Assembly: GCA_907163375.1 (NCBI GenBank)
Contig: CAJQUW010005333.1
Location: forward strand, 248,001-312,000
Direction of reading: 5' to 3'
DNA from: Prostheceraeus crozeri
Lineage: Eukaryota; Platyhelminthes; Polycladida; Euryleptidae
Length of the DNA stretch: 64,000 nucleotides
Under the pieces are notes generated by a model that was not told the DNA's origin, ran no database searches, and saw only the letters and a program-made list of their open reading frames with translations. Both the position numbers and the translations under genes were made by a program. Below, one piece after another: positions 1 to 12,000 of the stretch (position 1 is the first letter of the stretch; each line of letters begins with the position of its first letter).

Positions 1-450
1 AATGAGATTGATAATACCAAAGCAAATAGTGTTAAGACATTTATACTAATTTTGCTCCACATTCTTGCTGAGCACCTAACACTAGAGAAAGGGGATAAAA
101 TAAACAAAATTCGGTCATATGGAAGAACGAAGATTCTCCTAATGTGCTTGCGAGGAAGAACAATGTTTATTTTTTATGTTTATTCATTCGTCCTATTGCA
201 AATATGAACATCGATATCAGAGGAATTTACTGTTCTCTTTAGCAGCTCCAAGAATGGCGTTCATCCGCTTTAATAAGTTTAAGTTTGATTGTATTTCATT
301 CATAGTTTAAATAAGCTATTTGAAATAGTTTCGCATGAAATGAATATATAATGGAATTTTTGAAATGTTTTTTTAAAACTTCGACGCTCAACAGGGAGGA
401 TTCTTTGTTGAGCTCCTCTGGCGTTAAAGTACCCTTACAGTCACAATTTT
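1..450. other. No supported feature
   Basis: AT-rich sequence with no coherent reading frame. The last nine bases, CACAATTTT at 442-450, are the left target-site duplicate of the element that follows. Confidence 0.6.
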
Positions 451-852
451 ACAGCATTAGACATGTCGTCTCTTCTTCTGCTTAGGTAGAAAGGAAGCAT
501 TGGAACATGTAACGTTAATGAAATGGCACAATCTGCTAACATAATACCATAGCAATCGAACAATGAGCAACCAGTTCAACATTGAACACGCCAAATTGGG
601 CGAAGTTTCAGTGACTGTCATCAACCGGATCACACAGCAAAGACACACAGTCGATGTCAAGTTCTACATAGAAGTTTGTGAACGTTTTTTCGTGCGCCTG
701 CTAATTTTTTTAATAATGATCGGAGGGCCCAGCATTGTCGAGAAAACTTTTGCGCAATGATCTGAATTCTTTGAATCTGAAGGAATTGCAGCGAATCTTG
801 AATCAGTTTGCGCTTCTAGCATAGTGACACGCTTAAACAATCTAATTCTGTG
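451..852 (+). mobile_element. Family R inverted-repeat element, copy R1
   Basis: Short non-autonomous DNA element, one of five copies of family R in this window. The left tip reads ACAGCATTAGAC and the right tip TCTAATTCTGTG, so the ends are imperfect inverted repeats. It is flanked by an exact 9-bp direct repeat, CACAATTTT, at 442-450 and 853-861, as expected of a target-site duplication. Compared with R2-R4 it lacks roughly 110 bp in its right half. A 65-codon open frame at 563-760 is shared in part by the other copies, but it varies and matches no protein I know. A 9-bp duplication suits Mutator-like or Merlin-like elements; the superfamily is inference. Confidence 0.75.
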
Positions 853-2089
853 CACAATTTTGATTTCGATCAAATTTCTATTGAGGAGTTTCTTAATTTC
901 CCGCATCCATGGGAACATGAGAGGGTGCGAAGTATACATCAAAACCAACTCAAGAGGCTCGCATACGAAGTTTTAGGTATGTGAGGGTTGATATCCGTTC
1001 TGCTCCGGGTTCCTCCGCAGGGTAAGAATGTCCGAATTCTCGCAGTCTTCTATCATATGACCTATGGAATCCGGGGTTTGTTTAATACTAAGACTGTCAG
1101 TCTCTTTGCTAATCCTTTGGCGGAGCTCTCCGAGCCATCTGAACTCGGAGAAATAAATCTTTAATCCTCAACGGAGTTGAGCAAGAAGACACTGGTCCGT
1201 CTTTTCCATGATTCTCTCTGTAGTGACCTTTGATCATGAATCTTACACTCTCTCAAAGGTTTTTGCTCTATCTTTGGTGCAGGTGAGTTTGAGCTTTTTT
1301 TGGGAGATCGTCGCCTCCTTTTTGTCTGGTCTATCCGTATATTCATCGGCTTCTTCATTTGTGTCGACACTACTGTGATCGGCTATAACATGCACTCTTT
1401 TTTCGTCTCTATCACCCCAAGAAGCAACTGGCGCACTTGATCTGGCGTGTGTGTGTGTCCTGCTGTAATGGTGCATTCTGGAGTGCTGTTATAGATTGTG
1501 AGAGAGGATGAGAAACAGCTTTTCTCACCATTCCGCTTTTTACTTGCAGTGCGTGTTACAATAACAAAGCAATTTTACAAACTACATTTCCAAAATTTCC
1601 CTAAATCTGCGTGAGTTCCGAAAATTGTGATTCGCTTAATTATCGCTAAGGTGGGCGGTTATATCCCATCATTAGACGCAGCTACTTTGTGTCAATCGGA
1701 GTAAAATAACAAAGTTCGCCTCAAAAGAAATGTTTAGGCTGACATTATTCATTGTACTCACGTACCGGCATAGGATGACTGAAATACCTGCTTCGCTTCT
1801 ATATACTTGAAATGATTTTGAGTTCAATCTGCCAAGCAGTGTCTAAGCACTCTGGAGATCTTCTTACTTTCTTCACGTTGTATTCAAAGGTTGTCAAACA
1901 GAGATATGTCAAAGAAGCGCCAATGAAAGATTATCATTTCAAAATTTATTATATTTTCTCATTTAGCATCACTTATTAACGTTACCTTTTTATTGTTCAC
2001 ATTAATGTATGGCCAACAAGTTTTTCGGGAAAAATTAAATTTGCAATTCCCGATATAAAACTATACGGATATCAGCTAATAACTCACGT
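853..2089. other. No supported feature
   Basis: No gene or repeat recognised. Short open frames on both strands look random. A pyrimidine-rich tract ending in CAG near 1551 could pass for a splice acceptor, but no coding sequence supports it. Confidence 0.5.
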
Positions 2090-2740
2090 TCCATGTTCCA
2101 TTTATGCCCTCTACACTCACTCAATCCATTCAGCTTCGATTGCTCCAACTTGATTGTGTCCGATGATTTCTCCTCATGCCTCCTCGCCACTTCTCTCCAT
2201 CGAGGGCATCGTTGGGGACAAGTCCGAGTAGTCGGAGATCTTCGTCGACATTGTTCCTCCATCACTTCTTGGGTCGGCCGGCTGGTCTTCGCCCTGCCAC
2301 GTCCACCAATTGCATTCGTCGTGTCCAACAGTTGTCATTCCTTCTGGTGACATGCCCGAACCAACGCAGACGCCTTCTCCGTACGTCGTCGTCTATATCC
2401 TCTAACCCGAGTCTTCTTTTCACTTCTTCATTTGAGATCCGATCTTGAGGAACACACATCCAACGCGCCATTCTCATGTCGTTGACTTCAAGTCGCCTCA
2501 ATGATTCCTTCGTCATGACCGACGTTTCACTTTCCGTACAACATGCAGTTTCTGACAAATGCTTCGTAAATCTTTGCCTTTGCTCTTAAATTTGTTGCTT
2601 TGGTTGTCAAAAAGCGCGAGAGTTCTCTGAACTTATTCCAACCACACCGAATTTGAGTCTGCATTGCAGCGACAGCGCCCCTACCTTCGTCCAGCATGTC
2701 CCCAAGGTCGCAGAAATTCTCTTCAATATATAATTCCCTG
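2090..2740 (-). pseudogene. LINE relic A: C-terminal part of endonuclease/reverse transcriptase protein
   Basis: Decayed 3' part of a non-LTR retrotransposon open reading frame, read on the minus strand through several frameshifts. From 5' to 3' one can read EENFCDLGDML, then AAMQTQIRCGWNKFREL, then LTTKATNLRAKAKIYEAF and RNCMLYG, a stop, then RWMCVPQDRISNEEVKRR and RRRRLRWFGHVTRRND, and finally GRRPAGRPKK. This order matches the region after the reverse-transcriptase domain in a large class of animal LINEs, probably RTE-like. The catalytic domain is missing, as in typical 5'-truncated copies. The patch is richer in GC than its surroundings. Clade assignment is inference; that it is a LINE relic is firm. 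Confidence 0.85.
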
Positions 2741-3380
2741 TGTAGTCCCTAATGTAAAGTAGTGTAGTTGCATTTTGCAGTTTCATGGTGATGACATCTC
2801 TCCGCATTTTGTGTCTTGTGTCCAAGTTACAAATTTGATGATTAAAATTGTTTCAGACGTCATTCATAAAGTTGTTCTGCAAATATAATTTCCTTTTCAA
2901 TTACGTATTATAAAAATAACATCATTTTATTGCATTTATATTTCCAAATGTGCACCCTCAATCATTCATAATGTTCATTCACTACAAATCTCATTATGCA
3001 TCCAGACTGCATCATTTAGAACTACATATTCGGTAGATAATAAACAGACCTGTTTATCTTGTAAAGCATTTCAGTTTCAATAACGCAATCAGCAGTTCTT
3101 CTTCTTCAACGGAGTCTCCATTATAGGAAAAAGTTGCTGGAGAGGTGAACTTGAGGTCCATTGCATAAGACTAATCAGTGAATTGCTTGCTGTTCGGTGG
3201 ATTGTCATCGGCTACTGCTCCCTGTGTCAATATTGCATCATGACACAGAAGAAAGTGCACGTTTCTACCTTGTTCGGTCTGAATCTGAAATCTTAATTTC
3301 GTTTTATTGATCAGAATCATTTATATGATTAATCGATAGTCCTCTTCAAGTAATAAGAAACTGATAATCCAAGCGGGTTC
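2741..3380. other. No supported feature
   Basis: AT-rich sequence with no recognised gene or repeat. Part of the 2741-2830 stretch may belong to the upstream edge of LINE relic A, but no motif can be read there. Confidence 0.5.
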
Positions 3381-3384
3381 GATC

Positions 3385-3460
3385 GGAAGATAGCTCAGTT
3401 GATAGAGCGACTGCTCGGATGTCTGCTTAAGCAGAAGGTGCTAGGTTCGTGTCTGACCGT
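3385..3460 (+). repeat. tRNA-like sequence, probable SINE head or tRNA pseudogene
   Basis: A good A-box-like D arm, TAGCTCAGTTGATAGAGC, is followed about 40 bases later by a B-box-like GGTTCGTGTCT. No complete cloverleaf forms because the acceptor strands do not pair, so a working tRNA gene is unlikely. No clear 3' body or target duplication was seen. Confidence 0.45.
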
Positions 3461-4819
3461 GACGATGATACCACCGCTTTCATTGCATTAGTTCTAACAG
3501 ATAGGCCTACATAGTAAGTACGTTGGCTCATCAATAATTCTACTAATTTTCTACCTTGTTTTGAAAATGCAAAGAAATGTTATATCCCGAAAGAAATCTT
3601 GGAAATCTCATGATTGTTTTGAAGAAGTTGCCTGAATGTTCTCTGCAAATATCTATAGTTTCGTCCAGATATCACTAAAATAATGCCGTCTGTGTGTCGC
3701 AGATGTAGGTGCTTTCGAAATTCAATTGACATTTCTGCTTCCAATGCAAATCTTTGCCTAGTTTCTCTGCCATATATGACAGTGTTTCTCAACACCCGGT
3801 CCGCGGACTAATATTGTACGCGGGACAGGTCTGTTTGAAATAAAGATCGCTTTTGATATAAAGCCAAATATCGACAATGATAAATCTATATCATTTTATT
3901 CTGAGGAAAAAGGATATCATTTTATTTTTGAAAAATGATAATGATATCATCAAAAATTTTTCTTCCAATTATATTTTCTAATCATAGATTCTTTGCCTTT
4001 TGTATTGAAGCAAATTTAGTCTCTTTCGTTTGTTCTACCCATGTCCTTCCCCACTGGTTGATTCATTTAGCGAAAGGCAACAGGCTATTTTCTGTCAGTC
4101 TGTCTATCACACAAATTGTCAAACAACTCATTAGTAACACCGTCTTGATGCTTTTGAAGTCCTGACTGTAATCTAAATATTTTTAGCCTTTTTCGCACTC
4201 TAGATACTATTGGCCTCACCAACTGCATATTGTAGGCATATTTTTAATTCGAGTGTATAAAGCTTAAATCAAAACTTGAGATGTCTAATGTGTAGGCCAT
4301 AGGCTCTACCCAACTTTTGATATACAAGAAACTTTGTTTGACTAAACTGCTTTCTTCGGTCTTCCATTATTTGGAATATATCGATGCTGCATGCAATCTA
4401 ATATTAACTTCATTGCTCAGAGCAGCAAAAGTATCATGACAGCTATGTTAATCGAAAAATTCGTGCGACTAGATCTAATTACGGTGTATCATTGCCGATC
4501 ACAGTATAAAAACACTTAATCAATGGCTGATTTAGTGCAAGAACGTCTTCCACCGTCTTTGAATTGGTTTATCAATGCGACGCTGTCTTAGAGTCGAAGA
4601 AGTATTTCTTCAATATGATTAGCATAGACAGCATCTGCAGATTATGTGTCTTCATATGAGGTTACGCTGACACATATATGTGCCAATGATAGCGCTACTT
4701 TACTTCAAATTGCGAGCATGCGATTCAGTCAGCTTCATCTGTCCATTGAAGCTGGGACATTCCCATAACGACGTCTAAATGTTTCATAATTTTAATAAAC
4801 TTATAGTTAATAAGACTTA
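3461..4819. other. No supported feature
   Basis: AT-rich, with only short random open frames. No motif, repeat unit or element end recognised. Confidence 0.5.
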
Positions 4820-5400
4820 AGGTTTGTCCTTAAGAGGACAGGTGGTGCGTTCCCACCGGCAGACATTAAACGTTCAAGGCGCGTCAAACTTTTGACTATC
4901 CTAGGACTACATTTTAGAGCCAAACTTGACGAGATCGGTGTGGAGGACCTTGCCCCTAGTCCATTTTTCACTCAGCGCTTCTAAAGCGGGGCTGGACCTT
5001 ACCCCTAATGGTCCTTTGACTTGTGATCCTCGACAAATGCATGAATGCATGAAGGTCTTTAAGCACAAAGACTTGACGGATCTGATTGCGTGCCGGGCGG
5101 ACCTTCCCGGGGGTCCATAACATAGCGCTATACGGGCTGGACTTCACCCTTAAGTGTACGAGATCGTACAAGGCCGCTTAACAAGTGATCTCCTTGGTCA
5201 AAGTTTCAGGCTCGATTGATTAGGAACTTATATATAAATAGACACTTAGTAATCACCATGTCAACCTCATGGAGACCAGTAACGGACACAGTCCATTCAT
5301 CACACTAGGGCAGTAAGCGATAAGAAAACAACGTTAAAACAAATAAAACAATAGCCAGTCGTCAGCAGGTACCCGCCTATGACCCGCCATATGACTAGGG
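4820..5400. repeat. GC-richer patch with four related hairpins; possible LTR-like relic
   Basis: Four variants of one word lie at 4945-4962, 4994-5014, 5099-5116 and 5139-5156. The first reads GGACCTTGCCCCTAGTCC. The first three begin with GGACC and end in a matching GTCC or GGTCC, so each can fold on itself; the fourth is diverged. Downstream are a TATA-like TATATAAATAG at about 5230 and an AATAAA near 5345. The spacing would suit the promoter and polyadenylation parts of a long terminal repeat, but no TG...CA ends, target duplication or primer-binding site were confirmed. The hairpin repeats are visible; the LTR reading is a guess. Confidence 0.35.
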
Positions 5401-5779
5401 TGACGCACAAGGTTTGTTGATTTTTCACGGTTGCCTAAAGAATGTGTTATTCCAATTGGATCGCTCAGTTGACGTATTACTGTTTTGTATACTGTTATTG
5501 TATAGGCTACATAAATGATAATTTTTTGCTTTTAAAGAAATTTCGTAATTACTAGTGTCGGCTGACTCCCGATCAGTCTTTAAACAGGACTTACAGGCAA
5601 CCTTACTAGGACATCATCTGTAGAAACGGAATTTGAGATAAAAATGCTAAATTCCATTTCAGCACGATTATACGCCGTTGCGTATGATAGATCCGTATTT
5701 ATTCAAATAAGTCCTAGTCCAGGCAGTTCATTCCGCTAGAAGTAGAGGTTGAGAAATACTGATACGGGAAATTTGTTAA
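5401..5779. other. No supported feature
   Basis: No recognised gene or repeat. Confidence 0.5.
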
Positions 5780-6170
5780 CTTTACATTCTTCAATTCCCG
5801 AATCTTTGCAGTTTCTATCCCAATTTTCAAGACTGACTCATTATCTGCTTATACACGTGTTAATTGTGAAATCATGAACATGAAACAATGGGCAAATTTT
5901 AATGAATTTATCCTTAATGATCACAAAACGAAGATAATGGTTTTCACTAAAAAGGATACCAATGGCATTGAGTGGTTGACAAACTTACCTTTTCGTCTAG
6001 TTAATGAAGAAAAAATCTTGGGAATGTTTTGGAGCGATGATTTATCATGGTATAATCATTTCAAATGCATCGAAATATCAGTTGAAATATCAAAGTACTT
6101 GGCCGGTTGAACCGTCTTTTTGATGTATTATTCAAACATTGTAAATGTGTACTCATAATCAAATCCCTCT
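5780..6170 (+). pseudogene. LINE relic J: reverse transcriptase fragment
   Basis: A 78-codon open frame at 5874-6110 reads MKQWANFNEFILNDHKTKI, then later ILGMFWSDDLSWYNHF. This matches the reverse-transcriptase segment after the YADD box, where animal LINEs carry W...N.LKLN..KT..M.F followed by LLGV..D..L.W..H. Just upstream, TDSLSAYTRVN resembles a decayed YADD region but has lost the aspartate pair. The frame ends after KYLAG. The fragment is truncated on both sides and cannot be functional. CR1-like or jockey-like origin is likely but not proven. Confidence 0.65.
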
Positions 6171-9000
6171 AAAGTAAACGCTGCTTCAGAAAGCAGCCAA
6201 ACAACACGTGAGAAATGACTGACTGGTTTCTAGCACTTGAGAAAACAACACTGTTGAGCAACAAGAAATAGGAAAACATTAGCAGATTTCCGTAATGACT
6301 GCGCTGTTTTTTAGATAAAAAATACAATGAATTTATTCTATAATTTCTTATCGCCTGAACTGTGCATAAAAGAATAGATGACTATCAACTTTAATGTGAC
6401 ACACATTTTGTAATAATAATCGTGTTTTACGTTCTTACTACATATTTTCGTTCAGAGAACACATAATAGCGCGATTATGTGTGTGTTTACTCTTTCTGTA
6501 TTTTCTCTTACTCGGGACATGTTGAATGAGTTGTCGCATTACCGCAAGCACATGATTTAACAAATCATAGAAAGACATCGTTTCTGTCACGATAATACGT
6601 GTGAGCTTTGAAAATATGACATTTAGGAAACATCATATACATGTACAGTGTAGTAGGATTTGTGAACGGTTGCATTCGATCTCCCGATTAACAAATTTAC
6701 TGCACGTTTGCAGAGCGTCAATCTAATAGGGCATTAGACGAATTCTGGGTCATGATAAAAATACTTACCATATTACTTACATCGACTTCATAAGTAGTCG
6801 TGTATAATACAATCCAAGGTATCTATAACAATCATCACCTACCCAGCGTCAACTGTTCGAGTTGACTACTATTAGCGCTTAAACTGACGGGTCATTACTC
6901 GGAAACAATATCGTTAATCGCAAGCTCTCCTCTACTTATGTGGTAACACTGCGTGTAGCTCGGTGCGCGCAATCTAGTTTGATATTCTGCTCTTGTCTAC
7001 TCCTATTGCTGTCACCCATTTGTTTGCCAGTTTATAATGTAGAAAGTCGAAGGCAAACACAAATTTCAATATCATACGCATTTCATTCACCGTTTCGGGT
7101 GTGGTTTCTTCGCATATTTTTGCTTCTAACAATCAGCTAAGTGTCATGATACTTAGTGAGTTAGTTGTTGAGAAGGATTGGAGTTGCAGTGGTGATGCAT
7201 AGCGGATATCAAAAGGCCATCCTTAGTTAGTTATCCAGCTTTCAATCTGTTTAAATCTGCTCTTCAACTTAGAAATCATGAAATAGCAACATAATAGAGC
7301 CAAATTTACTTACGGATTAAATCTTTTAATAGAACTGCCCTTTCGGTGATTTTATTTGCCATTGTCGTCTGAAATATGATTATTGCGTCTCCTATTAGAA
7401 ATGTGTTAAAATTTGACATTCTTCCAGATTGGAAGAGTCACGTGTATTTTAAAGGAAGTCACTTGAAAGTTGCATTTACTCCGGATACTTGCGTCTGAAA
7501 GTAAACGTGGATTTATGGCCTTCCATGCTCTTTTTCTGTTTTACTTCCTGGATTCATAATTGCAGTAAAGCCTGATATGTCAATTTGACCGGAAATATCT
7601 GTTCAGCACCGCGGTTACATTACAGAGACAGATAAATAGGGAGAGTAAATCTGTCAGTTCAAATTGATGTGAGAAATGTAAATGTTGAAATTGTTTTAGA
7701 GAACAAATCAGATTTGCAGTTCCAAATTTATCCGTTCAATCTCTATTTCCTCTGCCATGTTGGGTAGGATCATTCTCCGGTAGGAAGGTCTTCTCGTTTT
7801 CCGTTTAAGAGAGTCGACTTTTCAGTGGCACAGGCTGAAGACACCGTCACTTGTTTAAGCGTCTCGTGTTGGTCATTCAACCTGAATCTTCAAGATGGTG
7901 GAATTATTGGAGCTATTTTGAATATTTCTGCGATGCTGAGCACATTCGTGCACTTCAATGGACCGTGACTGACGATTTCTCACTAGCCAGGTGTGATAGC
8001 TTGTTACCGACTGTACCCTGTTACTCGTGCAATCAACTGTTGCCTCCTATAACTCCTCATAACGGTCTATGACCACGTTTTTAGTGGCTAACCTACTCTT
8101 AGCGACCATAACCGACTGTATCCGCAGTCACGTTCCATCACAACGTATAAGCTGTAAGAGAGTTCATTCGGTTTTCAAATGTTAGTATTTAATTTCGACA
8201 TGTTAAACTTTTCTTAATGGCAAGCAAAATATCAGATTATTTCATCCTCAGTTTGATGGATTCTTTCGGTTACAGTTTCACTACCTAATACTCTTGTTAT
8301 TCCGTTGCTCCGAAGGCCAAGATCTTTTTTTAGTGCATTATTTTTATTTTTTATCATTATGTTAAATTACAATATTTTTGATCTACCGAAGGCACAAGGC
8401 ACGGAGTGACGCTGGAATTGCTATCAATTTGTTTTTCGTTTCCTTCTGTCGTCATTTTCCCTTGACTGTTAACATGGATTCCGCATCATTAGATTGACAA
8501 TTTCTTAATAAGACGGCAAAATGCTTCAGAAATTGCCTGAATTGATCGAATTGAAATCCTCGAAAGAAGAGATGTTCAAACAGAACCGAACTATTCACTG
8601 TGTACAGTAATAAGAATAGCCTACTCGATAGTTTGCTAATCGAATTTCTTGATTACCTTCATGGGATGAACTTCCCTGAAAATTGTAGAGATTGGTAGCG
8701 ATCCACTGATTACACAGCGCTGTTGTCTCGACAGCATAAATGCTCACAATGTTGTACAGTTTGTCCTCTTATGTTATTGTGTGACCAACTGATGCATAGA
8801 GTTAATGTCAAACTTACTGTCAACATATCATCTGACTATCGATGAGCAAGTTCATTTATGGAGAGGTTCGCAGTGTATATTTCGTCTGTATCACTTCCGA
8901 AGAACATCGTGTACCAAAAATCGTTTAGACAAGATTTGAAGCTATGAATGATCGGCTGTAAGTATTGTTTTAAAGAATCTATTCCTCACTGAAGTTGCTG
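6171..9000. other. No supported feature
   Basis: About 2.8 kb of AT-rich sequence. Open frames of 66-73 codons at 6940-7140 and 7851-8072 match nothing known to me and show no coding signature. No repeats recognised. Confidence 0.5.
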
Positions 9001-9067
9001 TTCTCGTAGTCGAGTGGTAAGAGACCTGTCATCAAAGAATAAGGTACCAGGGTCGAGTATGACTCAG
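9001..9067 (+). repeat. tRNA-like sequence, probable SINE head
   Basis: TCGTAGTCGAGTGGTAAGAG resembles an A-box/D arm, and GGGTCGAGTATG about 35 bases later resembles a diverged B-box. There is no intact acceptor stem. Probably an old SINE head. Confidence 0.35.
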
Positions 9068-12000
9068 AACAAACATGGAAAGTTTTCGAGTGTTCAGAAA
9101 ACCATCAAAATACATAATATTAATGTTTAAAATGTGGTGCTTCACCGGCATTATCTGCTAAGGTTGTAGGATAGGTCTAAAGTTGCTAACCTTGACTTGC
9201 TGCCCCACTCCTAGTTTGCCAGTTATTGATTGGGACACGGGTCAGTAAAAACGTAGCACCTGTCTAAAAACCCCAATGATGATTCAACCGCGACTTACAG
9301 ACAATATTTAATTGACTAACTTTCACTGCCTTTACGAAGTTTGACGAATATTGTACAGGTTATTGTGAGTTTCGAATTTCCTTGCGCGTTTAACTCCTTG
9401 GAAAAGTTAATGGAAAGCAAAAGGTTTACTAATTGCTGCTGCTTCGTCGTCACGCCGTTAGAGGAATAAATCTTGTACGGGTATAAAAGATTTACCTCGT
9501 AGAATTCGCACGAATATTATTGGCCTTTTTGCTATTACTGCTTCAGGGATTGAAATTTTTTATCGTAAAACTGTCAATCTTAGCTGTCTGTATTTGAATG
9601 ACAGCTAGCGTAAATTTCTTTGTTTTATGTTTCCTGATCATCTGTATGGTTACTTTTCCCTCTGGGCTGTTCTTGACAATCAAATTCCTGCATCTGACGT
9701 TTGATTATACATTTCTTCGTTTATTTATGCAAAGAATCGTCATTCAAAACTCGGCTGCATGCTTTCCCTCGCAGTTTTTATTCAATATTATCTATTTCTG
9801 ATAAACAGTTTCTGACTTCTCTTTGTAACTACTTCGAGAGAAACTGATAACAAATTCAACTTCACTATTTCTGTGAAACGCATATTAGCATGATCGCTGT
9901 TTTCCCATGAAAACACCGAACACAAGTCTATTTGCATTCTTAATAAATCTTGATGACTTATATACTTGAACGGATGTAATCACTCTCACAAGAATATCAT
10001 TCATTTCCTGTCGATTGCCTCAAACAATGATTACTAATTAGAAACTATTGTTTTCAAGAAGTCAGTTGCCTGTCTCATTGCGTAATATATTGTTACAACA
10101 ACCACTAGTTAAGACTCCGCAATTTGCACGCCGCATGACTCTCTTACCTCGATTTCTATTCATCTGAGGAATTCAGACCATCATTTTCAAACTGATGTCC
10201 TGTGTTGACCCAACATAGTCGTGTTGAATGATTTAATGTAAAGTTGTCTGTCTGATTTACACATTTTATGCATGACATTGATGCGGGGCTGTCAGAAACT
10301 AGCAGCAATTTGGCTGAGCAACCATTTGTCGTCAGCAATCAGCATTCAATGTAACCGTTGTATTTTCGACTTACTTTCTCATCCATCATTTTCGTCTGTA
10401 CTGAGCAGAACAGTGGATGCGCTCATTATATACACCCGCAAGAAGGGTGAAAGAAAGAAGGTAAAGAAGGGTTCTTTACTTCTTTCAATCATTCGATCAA
10501 CTGCCTTCGTAGTGGAAGGTCGGATAGCTCTGCGGCTCTACACCTTGTGTAGTAGAAGCTCGTAAGCATGTTCCATTTCCGACTATCTATGATGGAATTA
10601 ACATCAAACATTGCATGCACATCAGAGCAACTACGGAAAACAGATATCTTGGATGTACGGGGGCTAAAAGATGCACTAAAATGTTAATGTATATTGAACA
10701 ATTACTTATTTAACAGAAGAATCAAGTCAAGTCAGAAATGCTTCAACATCACGAAGAAAAAGAAACATAGGATTGACAGAACTGGTGCGGTGTGCTGTCT
10801 TATGTCTCATGTGCTGCTTCCACTTCACTAATTGACCGATTCGATGACGATCATGTAGAGCTAAGGCTTTCAATGCCATTCATCCGCCTGATGGAAACAC
10901 TCGCATCAAACCTTTGTGTTACAGACAGATGCAATAGTTCCCTTTTACTGTCTATTTTGTCAAACTGTTTGTAGAGCTCTGTTTTTGTGCTTTCATGAAC
11001 TATTTTTAAACTTTCCTTCAATCAGCTATAGCTGTTTGATCCAAATAAATGCATATCATGTTCTATTCATTTTTTTCAAATTATAGCGTGCGATTTAGTA
11101 TGTGCTTCTGCAAGCTGATAAATGATGATTTTTTCAACATACGAGTGTTATCAGCTTTCATAAGAGTAGAAAGATGTCTTCAGACGTGAACACTTTAAGC
11201 ACGAAAATTCCCTGGCAGCCGCAGACGCTGCATTTTGCCATGCAAGGACTAGTCAGTCATAGAGTAAGTATATAAGGTAGAACAGCAGCTGATCAATAAT
11301 TAAATCCACTTTGTGTATTCAGTTTCGATTTTATTATATGAACTCGAATGAGATCCAGCACCACATGTGAGATACGCAAATTTTTACACCTTTGGAGAAA
11401 TTTTGGATTTGACTGATCGTGATAGCAAAAAAAGGAAGGAATAATAGCATTTTACAAATAATTCATGTCATGTAAACCTGTGTGAAGTGGTAATATAGTT
11501 TGTTTAATTAGCAATCCGATGGGCTGCTGTCACTTGTATATATATAGCCTTTTCAATAAGAGCACTTTCTTGAGCGCGATCATACCACAAGCTATATAAC
11601 CTGCCACTGGTAGAGCACGATAAAATAACCACTGACAATGATCACAATTATGTCAAAAGATGTAAATGGCTCCGCATTACTATACAGATTTGAGTGAATC
11701 ATAAAGCTAATTATACCGATGAAAATGGAATTATATACTTAAAATTTCAGCCAAGAAAGCACAATAAGATGTTGACATTTTTATGAAAACTTGCATTATA
11801 ATGCAGCTCATTAATTTCCTTTGATAATCAGGTTAATTTCCGCTTAATTTAGATGCTTGTTAGCAGATATTCACTCCTTTTGATGCCCAACTTGTTTTAT
11901 ACTACTTATAAAAGGGCTTCATCTCGATAGCATACAGATTTGCAAATTTTTAGCTTTTTAAAAATTGCTCAAATAATTTTTTGGATCACAGGAACTTAAT

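Noticed and set aside
563..760. Conserved protein encoded by family R
   Set aside because: The frame recurs in R2 and R4 only because the copies are similar in DNA. It is shifted or interrupted in others and resembles no transposase.
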